Assembly: GCA_943788055.1 (NCBI GenBank)
Contig: CALSOU010000005.1
Coordinates: 1-64,000, forward strand
DNA: 64,000 nt
Origin: an uncultured Saprospiraceae bacterium
Lineage (GTDB): Bacteria; Bacteroidota; Bacteroidia; Chitinophagales; Saprospiraceae
Direction of reading: 5' to 3'
In this document: positions 27,457-36,066 of the stretch, piece by piece
How positions within the stretch are numbered: position 1 is the first letter of the stretch
Layout: each line of letters starts with the position of its first letter
Notes under the pieces: model-generated
Database searches by the model: none
Seen by the model: only the letters and a program-made list of their open reading frames with translations
Told to the model about the DNA's origin: nothing
Made by a program: the position numbers and the translations under genes

Positions 27457-28721
27457 TTCATTATATTATTAGCTGCTGTCGTTTTATTTGTCTCAGCAGA
27501 GGTTATTTTTTGTATGATTTGAGCCAGTTTTTCAGTACCAGCTTCTCTAGAGTATTTGTATAGATATTTTTCTGAAGCGATGCTCACTTTGAATTCTTCA
27601 GATTTGGCTTTTGCCTGATAAATGCGGTTTAAGTCATTGATTTTTATTCCTGAATCAGTCAAGATTTCTTCCATTACATCGTTATCTGACGGAAAGAGAA
27701 AAACAGGTTTTTGCATCGAAATGTAGTAGTATATTTTACTGCTTTGATAACCTTGAATTGAACCATATGCAGCCATCAGAAATACGTCTACTTGATTGTT
27801 GAAGACATCCAGATCTTTCTTCTTCATATAGTCAACAAATTCAAGATTAATATTTCCACACAGTTTTTGCATCTTCTTTTTTCGCTGATTTGAAAAGGCG
27901 CCACCTACGAAAGAAACTTTAGTTTTTACCGAGGGATAATTTTTTGCTATCTCAGCGATTTTTACCAAGTTTTGCTCAAAATCTTGCACTTTGTATACGT
28001 TACCCGTGTACGCAAAATGTATTTCTGAATGATTTGAAGGAGTCTTTCTTTCGCGGATTTTATCATATCCATTTTCAATCACATATCCAGGTATTTTGTG
28101 TTTGTGGACTTCTGAAATTCTTTTAGATAAAACTTGTGAAACAGTTGTAAAGCAAGTTGCTTTTGCAATCCACTTCTTTTCTAAAAATGCACTCCATGCT
28201 ATTAACATATTTGATAGGACTGGTATTTTGAAATTGACAAGTTCCCTAGATGACCATTCATCTCGGTAATCAGCAATCCAAGAAATATGTGGGTGTTTTT
28301 TCTTTAATAGAAAACCTACTTTGAACAATGAATAGGGACTTGAGCTTGTAATGAGAACTACCTTTTTATGGCCAGAAATAAATTCGCTTGCGGCATTCAC
28401 CAAGTCTTCTTCACCTTGAAGTAGCCATAAAGGTTCAAGTATTGGGGAAAACTGTTTATAAACCTTCTTGATTCCTGGCGTGATTCCTATTTTTTTAAGT
28501 AATCGATCTTCAATTGAAACTTGTGTAATGAGGTCTTTTTCTGGAAGCTGCTCAATAGACCCCCAGTTTTTACATACAACTCGGATATTATTTGTCTTAT
28601 TCTGTAGATGTTTTAACCAGTAGTACGTTCGGTCGCTGGCGGTACTATTGGATGGCGGAAAATAATGCGCCAAGATCAGAACTTGAGTGTCAAGGTCTAT
28701 AAAAGGAGGCTTTTTAGGCAT
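27453..28721 (-). CDS. glycosyltransferase family 4 protein
   Basis: The 422-residue protein has a GT-B fold with an N-terminal acceptor domain opening VLILAHYFPPSNSTASDRTYYWLKHL, a linker, and a donor-binding domain (HFAYTGNVYKVQDFE, VDVFLMAAYGSIQGYQSSKIYYYISMQKPVFLFP with shorter motifs around the nucleotide site). It is the only clear glycosyltransferase inside the locus and probably adds a sugar to the lipid-linked unit. Donor and acceptor cannot be told from sequence. Confidence 0.82.
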   Translation of the reverse strand: MPKKPPFIDLDTQVLILAHYFPPSNSTASDRTYYWLKHLQNKTNNIRVVCKNWGSIEQLPEKDLITQVSIEDRLLKKIGITPGIKKVYKQFSPILEPLWLLQGEEDLVNAASEFISGHKKVVLITSSSPYSLFKVGFLLKKKHPHISWIADYRDEWSSRELVNFKIPVLSNMLIAWSAFLEKKWIAKATCFTTVSQVLSKRISEVHKHKIPGYVIENGYDKIRERKTPSNHSEIHFAYTGNVYKVQDFEQNLVKIAEIAKNYPSVKTKVSFVGGAFSNQRKKKMQKLCGNINLEFVDYMKKKDLDVFNNQVDVFLMAAYGSIQGYQSSKIYYYISMQKPVFLFPSDNDVMEEILTDSGIKINDLNRIYQAKAKSEEFKVSIASEKYLYKYSREAGTEKLAQIIQKITSAETNKTTAANNIMK

Positions 28722-28760
28722 ATCCGTTATCGAATCCTGAAGTTTGATTTACAATGAAAA

Positions 28761-29897
28761 TCAAGAGAAATCGAATTTCTTAATTGTTTCTATAATAAAG
28801 TCTTGAGTCTCGCTAGGCATCTCCGTATGTATCGGCAATGAAAGCACTTCGTGACTAAGCTGTTCAGAAACAGGCAGATCGAAGTCCGACTCTAAAATCG
28901 ATTGAAAAGCGACTTGCTTATATAATGGCAGCGGGTAATAAATCATCGAGGGGACACCATGATCAGCTAAAAATGCTTTGAGGTCATTTCGTTTCCCATT
29001 TAATACGCGCAAGGTATATTGATGATAAACATGCGTGCTGTTTTCCGCCACGGTTGGAGTAATAAGTCCATCTATTCCTGCTAGATTATTATCGTAGTAT
29101 TTTGCTACTTCTTGTCGAGCATCCGAGTATTTGTTAAGGTGTTTTAATTTAATTTCCAGGACGGCAGCTTGAATGGTGTCAAGTCTGGAATTACAGCCAA
29201 TGACTTGATGATGATATTTTTTTGATTGTCCGTGATTGGCAATCATTTGCATTTTGAGCGCAAAACCATGATCTCTTGTCGTCATGGCGCCGCCATCACC
29301 ATAGCAACCTAGGTTTTTGGATGGAAAGAATGAGGTCGTCCCCATATCTCCCATGCAACCTGTAAAATCGGACGAACCATCTCGAAACGTGTATTTTGCC
29401 CCGATAGCTTGGGCATTATCTTCGATGACGGCTATTCCTCTATCTTTTGCTAGGATCAATATATCTTCCATATCTGTAGACTGTCCAAATAAATGAACGG
29501 GAATAATCGCTTTTGTCCGATCTGTTAGTTTGGGCTTAATCAGTTCGGCGGTCGTGTTGAAAGTATAAGGATCCACATCTACCATAATGGGCTTTAGGCC
29601 CAAAAGACCAATCACTTCGGCCGTTGCTACATAGGTAAAAGCAGGAACGATAACTTCGTCATCTTGTTTGAGATCAAGAGCCATCAGAGCAATCTGAAGT
29701 GCATCTGTCCCATTGGCGCAAGGAATAACATATGCATTGTCGAGATAGTCCGAAAGTGCCGAAGTAAATGACTTAACAGCTTGTCCGTTAATGAATTGTG
29801 TAGACCGTACCACATCAAGTATGGCTTGGTCCATTTCTGGTTGGACCTTCTCATACTGAGTATACAAATCAACCATTTGTATTTGTTCAGGGGTCAT
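28761..29897 (-). CDS. DegT/DnrJ/EryC1-family sugar aminotransferase, WbpE type
   Basis: The 378-residue PLP enzyme matches the WbpE/DegT family along its full length: VDLYTQYEKVQPEMDQAI, FINGQAVKSF, CANGTDALQIALMAL, IPVHLFGQSTDM, EDNAQAIGAKY and the PLP-Lys motif SFFPSKNLGCYGDGGA. In the UDP-ManNAc3NAcA pathway the family installs the 3-amino group on the 3-keto uronic acid made by the WbpB-like enzyme. The neighbours support this role over a general nucleotide-sugar aminotransferase. Confidence 0.9.
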   Translation of the reverse strand: MTPEQIQMVDLYTQYEKVQPEMDQAILDVVRSTQFINGQAVKSFTSALSDYLDNAYVIPCANGTDALQIALMALDLKQDDEVIVPAFTYVATAEVIGLLGLKPIMVDVDPYTFNTTAELIKPKLTDRTKAIIPVHLFGQSTDMEDILILAKDRGIAVIEDNAQAIGAKYTFRDGSSDFTGCMGDMGTTSFFPSKNLGCYGDGGAMTTRDHGFALKMQMIANHGQSKKYHHQVIGCNSRLDTIQAAVLEIKLKHLNKYSDARQEVAKYYDNNLAGIDGLITPTVAENSTHVYHQYTLRVLNGKRNDLKAFLADHGVPSMIYYPLPLYKQVAFQSILESDFDLPVSEQLSHEVLSLPIHTEMPSETQDFIIETIKKFDFS

Positions 29898-29951
29898 ATT
29901 ATACTGCTATTTTTCTCTATGAGTATTCTCAACATTTGAATTAGTGAATAA

Positions 29952-30854
29952 CTAAAAATATCCTAGTTTTTTACGGTCTTCCATGCTTGTTTCAGATCGT
30001 TTGTCGTCAGCTCTACCACCGCGTTCAGTCATTCTTGTGGTAGCAACTTCTTGAATAATTTCTTCGATTGTTGAAGCTTCAGATCGCCAGACGCCCGTAC
30101 AAGTCATATCACCTATTGTACGACATCTTACAAGCTCTTCGGTGACTTTTTCGTCGTCATACTTTTCTATATAATCGCAATCCGCAAGCAGAATGCCATC
30201 ACGTTCTAGGATATTTCGCTTATGCGCAAAATATAAACTAGGCAACGGGACGTTTTCTTTAGCAAGATATTGCCACACATCTAGTTCTGTCCAATTGGAA
30301 ATAGGAAAAACGCGGAAGTGTTCGCCCAGGTGTTTTCTTCCATTGAATAGATTCCAAAGTTCGGGACGTTGATTTTTGGGATCCCATTGACCAAAATCGT
30401 CACGATGTGAAAAGAAACGTTCTTTAGCTCTTGCTTTTTCCTCATCACGTCTTGCGCCTCCTAGTGCAGCATCATACTTGCCGTTTTCTAGAGATTCCAA
30501 AAGCACATGTGTCTGTAGTCCATTTCTGCTGGCATTTTTACCTTTTTCTTCAGTGAGCGCTCCCTGGTCAATTGCATCTTGAACCGAGCCGACAATTAAT
30601 TTTGCTCCAAACTTTTCTACTAGACTATCGCGATATTCCAAAGTTTCTGGAAAATTATGCCCAGTGTCAATGTGTAACAAAGGGAATGGTATACGTGCCG
30701 GATAGAATGCTTTATAGGCAAGATAAACCATCAAAATCGAGTCTTTTCCACCGGAGAAAAGCAGGACTGGGTTTTCAAATTGCGCGGCGACTTCACGAAG
30801 AATGAAGATAGATTCTGCTTCTAATTCGTCTAAATGTGATACTTTATAATTCAT
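29952..30854 (-). CDS. cysD: sulfate adenylyltransferase subunit 2
   Basis: The 300-residue product is the catalytic subunit of ATP sulfurylase. The PP-loop SGGKDS lies at residues 34-39, and LLHIDTGHNFPETLEYRD, GARRDEEKARAKERFFSHRD, PLPSLYFAH and RCRTIGDMTCTG are all as in CysD. It forms APS from sulfate and ATP with CysN. Position is the unusual point: it sits between a sugar aminotransferase and a sugar dehydrogenase gene rather than next to cysN or any reductase gene. That suggests its product feeds PAPS for sulfation. Confidence 0.96.
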   Translation of the reverse strand: MNYKVSHLDELEAESIFILREVAAQFENPVLLFSGGKDSILMVYLAYKAFYPARIPFPLLHIDTGHNFPETLEYRDSLVEKFGAKLIVGSVQDAIDQGALTEEKGKNASRNGLQTHVLLESLENGKYDAALGGARRDEEKARAKERFFSHRDDFGQWDPKNQRPELWNLFNGRKHLGEHFRVFPISNWTELDVWQYLAKENVPLPSLYFAHKRNILERDGILLADCDYIEKYDDEKVTEELVRCRTIGDMTCTGVWRSEASTIEEIIQEVATTRMTERGGRADDKRSETSMEDRKKLGYF

Positions 30855-30898
30855 ATATTATTTATAGGAGAGGCCAAAATGGTGACTAGATTCGTTCA

Positions 30899-32203
30899 TT
30901 ATAACCTCCAATATTTCATTTTTTTACCCATTGCTTCTGGATCATAAATAGACTTGATATCTATCAAAATAGGACTCTTTGAAGTCATTTTCGATAAGAA
31001 GTAGTTCTCATCATGCTCTTTATATTCCTTATGGGCAACAGCAACGACGACTGCATCGTAGTCCGTCGAAGCTTGATCAACTAACGTTAATTTATATTCA
31101 TGAGCTACTTCATTGGCAGAGGCATGAGCGTCTGTAACGTGCACTACAACAGAAAAATCCATTAATGCCTTTATTAGATCCACTACTTTTGAATTCCGGA
31201 TATCCGCAACATCTTCTTTGAAGGTAATTCCTTTTACTAATACTTTACAATCGCCAGGGTTTTTTCCAGATTCAATTAGCATTTGTACCAAGCGAGTTGC
31301 GATGAAAGTCGGCATGCTATCGTTGATACGTCGTCCTGCAGCGATCACCTGCGGATCAATACCCAAGCCTTTTGCTTTGTGCATAAGATAGTAAGGATCA
31401 ACTCCGATACAGTGGCCACCAACAAGTCCTGGATGAAACTTTAAGAAGTTCCACTTTGTTCCTGCTGCTTTCAAAACTTCTTGGGTGTCAATACCCATTC
31501 TATCAAAAATGATTGATAACTCATTCATTAATGAGATGTTTAAGTCGCGCTGTGTATTTTCAATGACTTTTGCAGCTTCAGCAACTCTAATAGATGAAGC
31601 TTCATGAATTCCCGCTTCGATGATGTGGCCGTAAACTTTAGATATTTCTTTCAGTGATTCTGGACTGTCTCCAGATACGATTTTTGTTATTTTAGTGAGT
31701 GTTCGGACTTTGTCTCCGGGCACAATTCGCTCGGGACTATAACCAACACTAAAATCTTTTCCTCGCGTTAATCCACTTAGCTTTTCAATAACTGGAAGGC
31801 AATCCTCCTCCGTACACCCAGGATATACGGTAGATTCGAAAACAACATAGTCACCTTTTTTGATTACTTGTCCGACTGTTTTTGAAGCGCCGAGTAAGGG
31901 AGTTAGATCAGGAACCTTGTTATCATTGATATCCGTTGGAACGGCAACAATATAGAAGTTTGCTTCTCGCAAAACATCCAGATCTGCAGTAAAAGTGATG
32001 TTTTTATTATCAAAAGCAGAATAGTCAAGCTCTTTGGAAGGATCTTTTCCTTCTTGCATCATTTCAACACGTTGCTCGTTGATATCAAATCCAATTACTT
32101 CGAAATCTTTAGCAAATTCAAGAGCAATAGGAAGACCAACATAGCCTAGGCCGATTAGTGCAATTTTCTTTTCCCCTGATTTCAGCTCATTGTAGATGCT
32201 CAT
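30899..32203 (-). CDS. UDP-N-acetylglucosamine 6-dehydrogenase-like (WbpA/TviB type)
   Basis: The 434-residue enzyme has the UDP-sugar dehydrogenase plan: Rossmann motif IALIGLGYVGLPIALEFA, STVYPGCTEE, SPERIVPGD, and the catalytic Cys in HPGLVGGHCIGVDPYYLMHK. The GGHCIG form is typical of the branch acting on UDP-HexNAc sugars, in contrast to the GGSCFP form of the second dehydrogenase in this locus. It would make UDP-GlcNAcA, the first step toward UDP-ManNAc3NAcA. Confidence 0.9.
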   Translation of the reverse strand: MSIYNELKSGEKKIALIGLGYVGLPIALEFAKDFEVIGFDINEQRVEMMQEGKDPSKELDYSAFDNKNITFTADLDVLREANFYIVAVPTDINDNKVPDLTPLLGASKTVGQVIKKGDYVVFESTVYPGCTEEDCLPVIEKLSGLTRGKDFSVGYSPERIVPGDKVRTLTKITKIVSGDSPESLKEISKVYGHIIEAGIHEASSIRVAEAAKVIENTQRDLNISLMNELSIIFDRMGIDTQEVLKAAGTKWNFLKFHPGLVGGHCIGVDPYYLMHKAKGLGIDPQVIAAGRRINDSMPTFIATRLVQMLIESGKNPGDCKVLVKGITFKEDVADIRNSKVVDLIKALMDFSVVVHVTDAHASANEVAHEYKLTLVDQASTDYDAVVVAVAHKEYKEHDENYFLSKMTSKSPILIDIKSIYDPEAMGKKMKYWRL

Positions 32204-32275
32204 TATGTTAGGTTTAGCTCATTTCGATAAGTAATTACTTTTGCAATTAACTTACCAAGAATTATTATGCAGATT

Positions 32276-32378
32276 TTATTTGCTCCGCGAAACAAAATTA
32301 TTTTCTAATTGATATTCTTGACCACTTTCCGGACATAGTGCTTTGCCAGCGTCATCGAAATGTAGTCGATGTCCGTAT
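32276..32378 (-). other. out-of-frame conserved tail of the acetyltransferase gene
   Basis: Directly after the end of the acetyltransferase frame, the next frame on the same strand encodes [13 protein letters not shown], then CPESGQEYQL and a TAA at 32276-32278. This is the normal C-terminal tail of WbpD/WlbB proteins. The join is at about 32396, where deleting one base restores [13 protein letters not shown]. Confidence 0.8.
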
Positions 32379-32864
32379 TCACCTACCCATCCGATCTTGT
32401 CTAGCTGGATTTCCTACCATTAATGCGTATGGAGGAACAGTCTTTGTTACAACAGTCCCTGCTCCGATAAAGCAGTATTTTCCAAGTTCGATGCCACACA
32501 CAATAGTGGCGTTAGCACCGATGCTTACTCCTTGTCGTACTACTGTTGGTGCATATTCGCTTTTTCGATTTACAGCACTTCTAGGGTTTATTACATTGGT
32601 AAAAACCATAGATGGACCTAGGAAAACATCATTTTCACAAGTAACACCTTTGTACACTGAGACATTGTTTTGAATCTTCACATTGTCTCCGAGTTTAACG
32701 CCATTAGCGATGAATACATTTTGCCCAAGACTACATCCTTCTCCCATTTTACTTCCAGACATGACATGTGCAAAGTGCCAGATCGAACTTCCTTTTCCGA
32801 TGATTGCGCCATCGTCTATGATCGCTGAAGGGTGCTTGAAGTAGTTTGTCTGTGTTTGTTCCAT
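32379..32864 (-). CDS. UDP-sugar N-acetyltransferase, WbpD/WlbB type (frameshifted end)
   Basis: This left-handed beta-helix acyltransferase ([40 protein letters not shown] shorter blocks, [23 protein letters not shown]) would acetylate the 3-amino group, giving UDP-GlcNAc3NAcA. All helix coils and the usual catalytic His/Asn surroundings appear present. The frame ends early at 161 residues with DRMGR, because an extra base near 32396 shifts it away from the conserved tail. Relatives are about 190-195 residues. The catalytic core may still work, or the base may be a sequencing error. Confidence 0.88.
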   Translation of the reverse strand: MEQTQTNYFKHPSAIIDDGAIIGKGSSIWHFAHVMSGSKMGEGCSLGQNVFIANGVKLGDNVKIQNNVSVYKGVTCENDVFLGPSMVFTNVINPRSAVNRKSEYAPTVVRQGVSIGANATIVCGIELGKYCFIGAGTVVTKTVPPYALMVGNPARQDRMGR

Positions 32865-32866
32865 GA

Positions 32867-33466
32867 TTATAGTGAGACTTGAGTTTTCATATAATTTAGC
32901 AATATGCTAGCTGAAACCTCTAAGCTTTGATTTTCTGTGTCGATTTTCAGAGCAGGTTTAGTCGGTTGTTCGTAGGGAGAATCAATGCCAGTAAATCCGG
33001 AGATTTCACCAGCACGGGCTTTCTTGTAAAGGCCTTTTGTATCTCTTTTTTCACAAGCTTCAAGTGAAGTACTTATCCATACTTCATGGAAGTCTTGCTC
33101 TCCGATGATCGATTTTGCAAGCATACGGCTTTCTGTTGTTGGACTTACAAAAGCATTGATGCAGATAACTCCAGATTCAACGTATAATTTTGAAAGTTCT
33201 GCAATTCGTCGGATGTTTTCCTTGCGATCTTCAAGCGAAAAACTAAGGTCTTGACACAAGCCGTTTCTCACATTATCCCCGTCGAGAACTTGGATAAAAA
33301 AGCCTTCAGAAAAGAGCTGTCTTTCAACGAAAGAAGCGATCGTGCTTTTCCCAGAACCAGATAACCCAGTCAACCAAAAGATACCTGCTTTTTGATTTAG
33401 AAAAGACGCTCTTTCGCTTCTTTGGACTAATTTGTCATGAATTGGAAATATGTGCTTCTTATCCAT
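32867..33466 (-). CDS. cysC: adenylylsulfate kinase
   Basis: The 199-residue enzyme phosphorylates APS to PAPS. The Walker A motif GLSGSGKS lies at residues 34-41, followed by [39 protein letters not shown] and [26 protein letters not shown], all typical of CysC. It stands two bases from the acetyltransferase gene and overlaps ugd by eight bases, so it is firmly inside the polysaccharide operon. With CysD and CysN it completes PAPS synthesis; no PAPS reductase gene is present in the window. Confidence 0.96.
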   Translation of the reverse strand: MDKKHIFPIHDKLVQRSERASFLNQKAGIFWLTGLSGSGKSTIASFVERQLFSEGFFIQVLDGDNVRNGLCQDLSFSLEDRKENIRRIAELSKLYVESGVICINAFVSPTTESRMLAKSIIGEQDFHEVWISTSLEACEKRDTKGLYKKARAGEISGFTGIDSPYEQPTKPALKIDTENQSLEVSASILLNYMKTQVSL

Positions 33467-34775
33467 TTATAACTTTTCTTCCAATACTATAGTACTGGAT
33501 ATCCTCTTCTTCCATCTGTTCGAGAGTGAAAAGATTTCGACCATCAAAAATGACAGGCTGCTTCAGTTTCTTCTTAATTGTTTTGAAATCAGGAGTACGG
33601 AACACAGACCATTCAGTGACAATGCATAAACAATCAGTATTATCAAGTGTGTCGTACATGGATTCAGCCAAGCTTATTTTGTCACCATAGAGTTCCTTGA
33701 CATGAGCCATTGCCTCAGGGTCATAGGCGCAGATTTCGGCTCCAGCTTCCAAGAGCTTATCGATAGTATATAATGCTGGGGCTTCTCGGATATCATCGGT
33801 ATTTGGTTTAAAGGCTAGGCCCCAAAGTGCTATTTTCTTGCCCTCTAGATTACCATTGTAGTGTTTTATGATTTTATCTACAAGGATTTCTCTTTGCCGC
33901 GAATTTACCTGTAGGACCGATTTCAGAATTGAAAATTCATAACCATTTTGGTCAGCAACGTAATCTACAGCTTGCACGTCTTTTGGAAAGCATGAACCGC
34001 CAAAGCCAACTCCTGGAAAAAGGAACCTTTTTCCGATTCTCGTGTCGCTCCCCATTCCTTTTCTCACTAAATTCACATCCGCGCCCAGCAGTTCACATAG
34101 GTTTGCTATTTCATTCATAAAGCTAATTCGGGTAGCTAGATACGAGTTTGCAGCATATTTTGTCAATTCACTTGAGCGAACATCCATAAAATATATCGGG
34201 TTTCCTTGTCGTACAAATGGCTCATAGAGCCTTCTCATTGTTTTCTTTGCCATTTCGCTACTTGTTCCAATTACCACTCGATCTGGCTTCATGAAGTCAT
34301 CTACGGCAGCGCCCTCTCTCAAGAATTCAGGATTACTTACTACGTCGAAAAGGTCAGTGGATAGTTTCTTCTCTAGGATTGCATGTACCTTATCAGCTGT
34401 GCCCACAGGCACGGTACTTTTGTTTACGATCACTTTGTAATCGGTGATTAAATCTCCGAGTTCGTTTCCTACCTTTAGAACATACCGTAAATCTGCCTGA
34501 CCGTCAGCACCCGGTGGAGTAGGTAGCGCAAGAAAAATGATCTCTGCATCCTTAATACCTTCTTCTAGTGAAGTTGTAAAATGAAGTCGACCTTGCTTTA
34601 TATTTCTTTCAAATATAACTTCAAGGCCAGGTTCATAAATTACCACTTCGCCAGCTTTAAAACGACGCACTTTCTCAGCATCGATATCGACGCAAACTAC
34701 GCGATTTCCAGTTTCTGCAAAACAAGTTCCGGAAACCAAGCCAACATATCCAGTTCCAACTACGCAAATATTCAC
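33459..34775 (-). CDS. ugd: UDP-glucose 6-dehydrogenase
   Basis: The 438-residue enzyme oxidises UDP-glucose to UDP-glucuronate. It has the NAD motif ICVVGTGYVGLVSGTCFAE, NKSTVPVGTAD, NPEFLREGAAV and the active-site block FPGVGFGGSCFPKDVQA with the catalytic Cys, then AFKPNTDDIREAPA. The start is GTG at 34775, giving the usual N-terminus for the family. It is the first metabolic gene of the locus and implies glucuronate, or a sugar derived from it, in the product. Confidence 0.94.
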   Translation of the reverse strand: MNICVVGTGYVGLVSGTCFAETGNRVVCVDIDAEKVRRFKAGEVVIYEPGLEVIFERNIKQGRLHFTTSLEEGIKDAEIIFLALPTPPGADGQADLRYVLKVGNELGDLITDYKVIVNKSTVPVGTADKVHAILEKKLSTDLFDVVSNPEFLREGAAVDDFMKPDRVVIGTSSEMAKKTMRRLYEPFVRQGNPIYFMDVRSSELTKYAANSYLATRISFMNEIANLCELLGADVNLVRKGMGSDTRIGKRFLFPGVGFGGSCFPKDVQAVDYVADQNGYEFSILKSVLQVNSRQREILVDKIIKHYNGNLEGKKIALWGLAFKPNTDDIREAPALYTIDKLLEAGAEICAYDPEAMAHVKELYGDKISLAESMYDTLDNTDCLCIVTEWSVFRTPDFKTIKKKLKQPVIFDGRNLFTLEQMEEEDIQYYSIGRKVING

Positions 34776-34879
34776 AAATTATTTGTTTTGATGAGAGGCT
34801 CTGCCCATTAAGAGTCGCAGCAAAAGCGACTACAATTAACTAATAATCAACACTTTATAAGTAGTGTGTTACAACTACT

Positions 34880-35467
34880 TTAATCTTTTTGGCCAATGCT
34901 TGATGATCTGCGAGTAGGTTGTAAAAACGCTTTCGCAATGTTCAATTCGAGTGAATAACCAATATTATCCAAAGCAACGACAAAGAATTTTTTGTTTTGC
35001 TGCTTGATTATTTTTCCTTTTAACCCAGTCAAGTTTCCTCCAATTACCTCTACTTCTGTTCCCTTACTGAGTTTTCCTTCATGTGCCTTTTCTACAACAT
35101 TTTCACCAACGATCCTTTTCATCAACTCCATCTCATCTTCAGGTATCGATATTAGCTTACCATGTAATTTCAGGAATCGGACAACATGTTCTGTTTGCAG
35201 CACTTTTACATATTCAGATTCGGAGATTCTTACAAAGACGTAACAGCTTATGAGTGGAATTTCAACATGTTTAATCTTACGCTCATACCGCTTAGTATAT
35301 TTCAATAGTGGTACGTAAGCTTCTATGCCTTTTTTAGTCAACTTATCGAGAATATATTTTTCAGACTTAAAGCGGGTATATACCGCAAACCATCTTTTGT
35401 CCGTCTGTGAGAGACCATTATTGCTTGGATTGTTGCCCTGAGAATTAAGATTTCTATCCTTCATCAT
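34880..35467 (-). CDS. UpxY-type NusG-like transcription antiterminator
   Basis: The 195-residue protein has an N-terminal NGN domain (KRWFAVYTRFKSEKYILDKL, EAYVPLLKYTKRYERK, IPLISCYVFVRI) and a C-terminal KOW region (EGKLSKGTEVEVIGGNLTGLKGKIIK). Specialised NusG paralogues of this kind in Bacteroidota allow RNA polymerase to read through long capsule operons from a leader site. Its place ahead of all the biosynthetic genes fits this. It overlaps the regulator upstream by 14 bases. Confidence 0.9.
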   Translation of the reverse strand: MMKDRNLNSQGNNPSNNGLSQTDKRWFAVYTRFKSEKYILDKLTKKGIEAYVPLLKYTKRYERKIKHVEIPLISCYVFVRISESEYVKVLQTEHVVRFLKLHGKLISIPEDEMELMKRIVGENVVEKAHEGKLSKGTEVEVIGGNLTGLKGKIIKQQNKKFFVVALDNIGYSLELNIAKAFLQPTRRSSSIGQKD

Positions 35468-35996
35468 TGTCGATTTTAGACCATAATAATAGGCAGTCAG
35501 GGTATTGCTGTAAAACTTCTTCTATTTCTTCAGGTTCATAAACAAGATATCTGATTTTTCGGGACAAGTGTGCTTCAACACGATCAATCAAGCGAACCAA
35601 ATATTCTTTATCTACATGGCCAAAGATTAGTAAATCGATAACCTGTACATCAATTCCTTTGCTTAGAGACCCAACTAGATAGACGAATTCTACGTCACCG
35701 AGCTGATGCACTACCTTTTCGATAATTTTATCAACACCAATGTACTTCCGAATAATATTATGCACCTCTGAAAATAGTGGATGAGTAGTATTGGCAGTAA
35801 AGTACTTACGATTACCGTTGGCTGATGACTTAAGCATTCCTGCTTTCTCAAACCGGTTGAGCTCTAGACGTATCGAATTAGAGGACTCTCCAAACTCTTG
35901 CTCAAGACCTCTCAAATAACCTTCTGTTTTGCTATTGAGGAAGAACTTCAAAAGCAATTTTACGCGTGTTTTGGAAGATACTAGTGTTTCAAGCAT
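35454..35996 (-). CDS. winged-helix regulator with nucleotidyltransferase-like domain
   Basis: I start the gene at the ATG at 35996 (MLETLVSSKTRVKLLLKFFL) rather than the TTG at 36020, since that N-terminus is the usual one for this family. Residues about 1-85 form a winged helix (YLRGLEQEFGESSNSIRLEL). Residues about 95-175 contain VYLVGSLSKGIDVQVIDLLIFG, like a minimal nucleotidyltransferase domain but with changed catalytic positions. Such proteins head Bacteroidota capsule loci. The perfect inverted repeat just upstream is a likely operator. Confidence 0.8.
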   Translation of the reverse strand: MLETLVSSKTRVKLLLKFFLNSKTEGYLRGLEQEFGESSNSIRLELNRFEKAGMLKSSANGNRKYFTANTTHPLFSEVHNIIRKYIGVDKIIEKVVHQLGDVEFVYLVGSLSKGIDVQVIDLLIFGHVDKEYLVRLIDRVEAHLSRKIRYLVYEPEEIEEVLQQYPDCLLLWSKIDNDEG

Positions 35997-35999
35997 AAA

Positions 36000-36020
36000 T
36001 TGAGTAAAAAAATTACTCAA
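36000..36020. promoter_or_regulatory. perfect inverted repeat, candidate operator or leader hairpin
   Basis: TTGAGTAA (36000-36007) and TTACTCAA (36013-36020) are perfect eight-base arms around five A bases. The element ends four bases upstream of the regulator's ATG on the minus strand, so it could be the binding site of the winged-helix protein or a hairpin in the leader used by the UpxY protein. Confidence 0.6.
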
Positions 36021-36066
36021 ATATATGTTTTTCTATGCGAACAATGAAGAATATATAACCTTTTTC

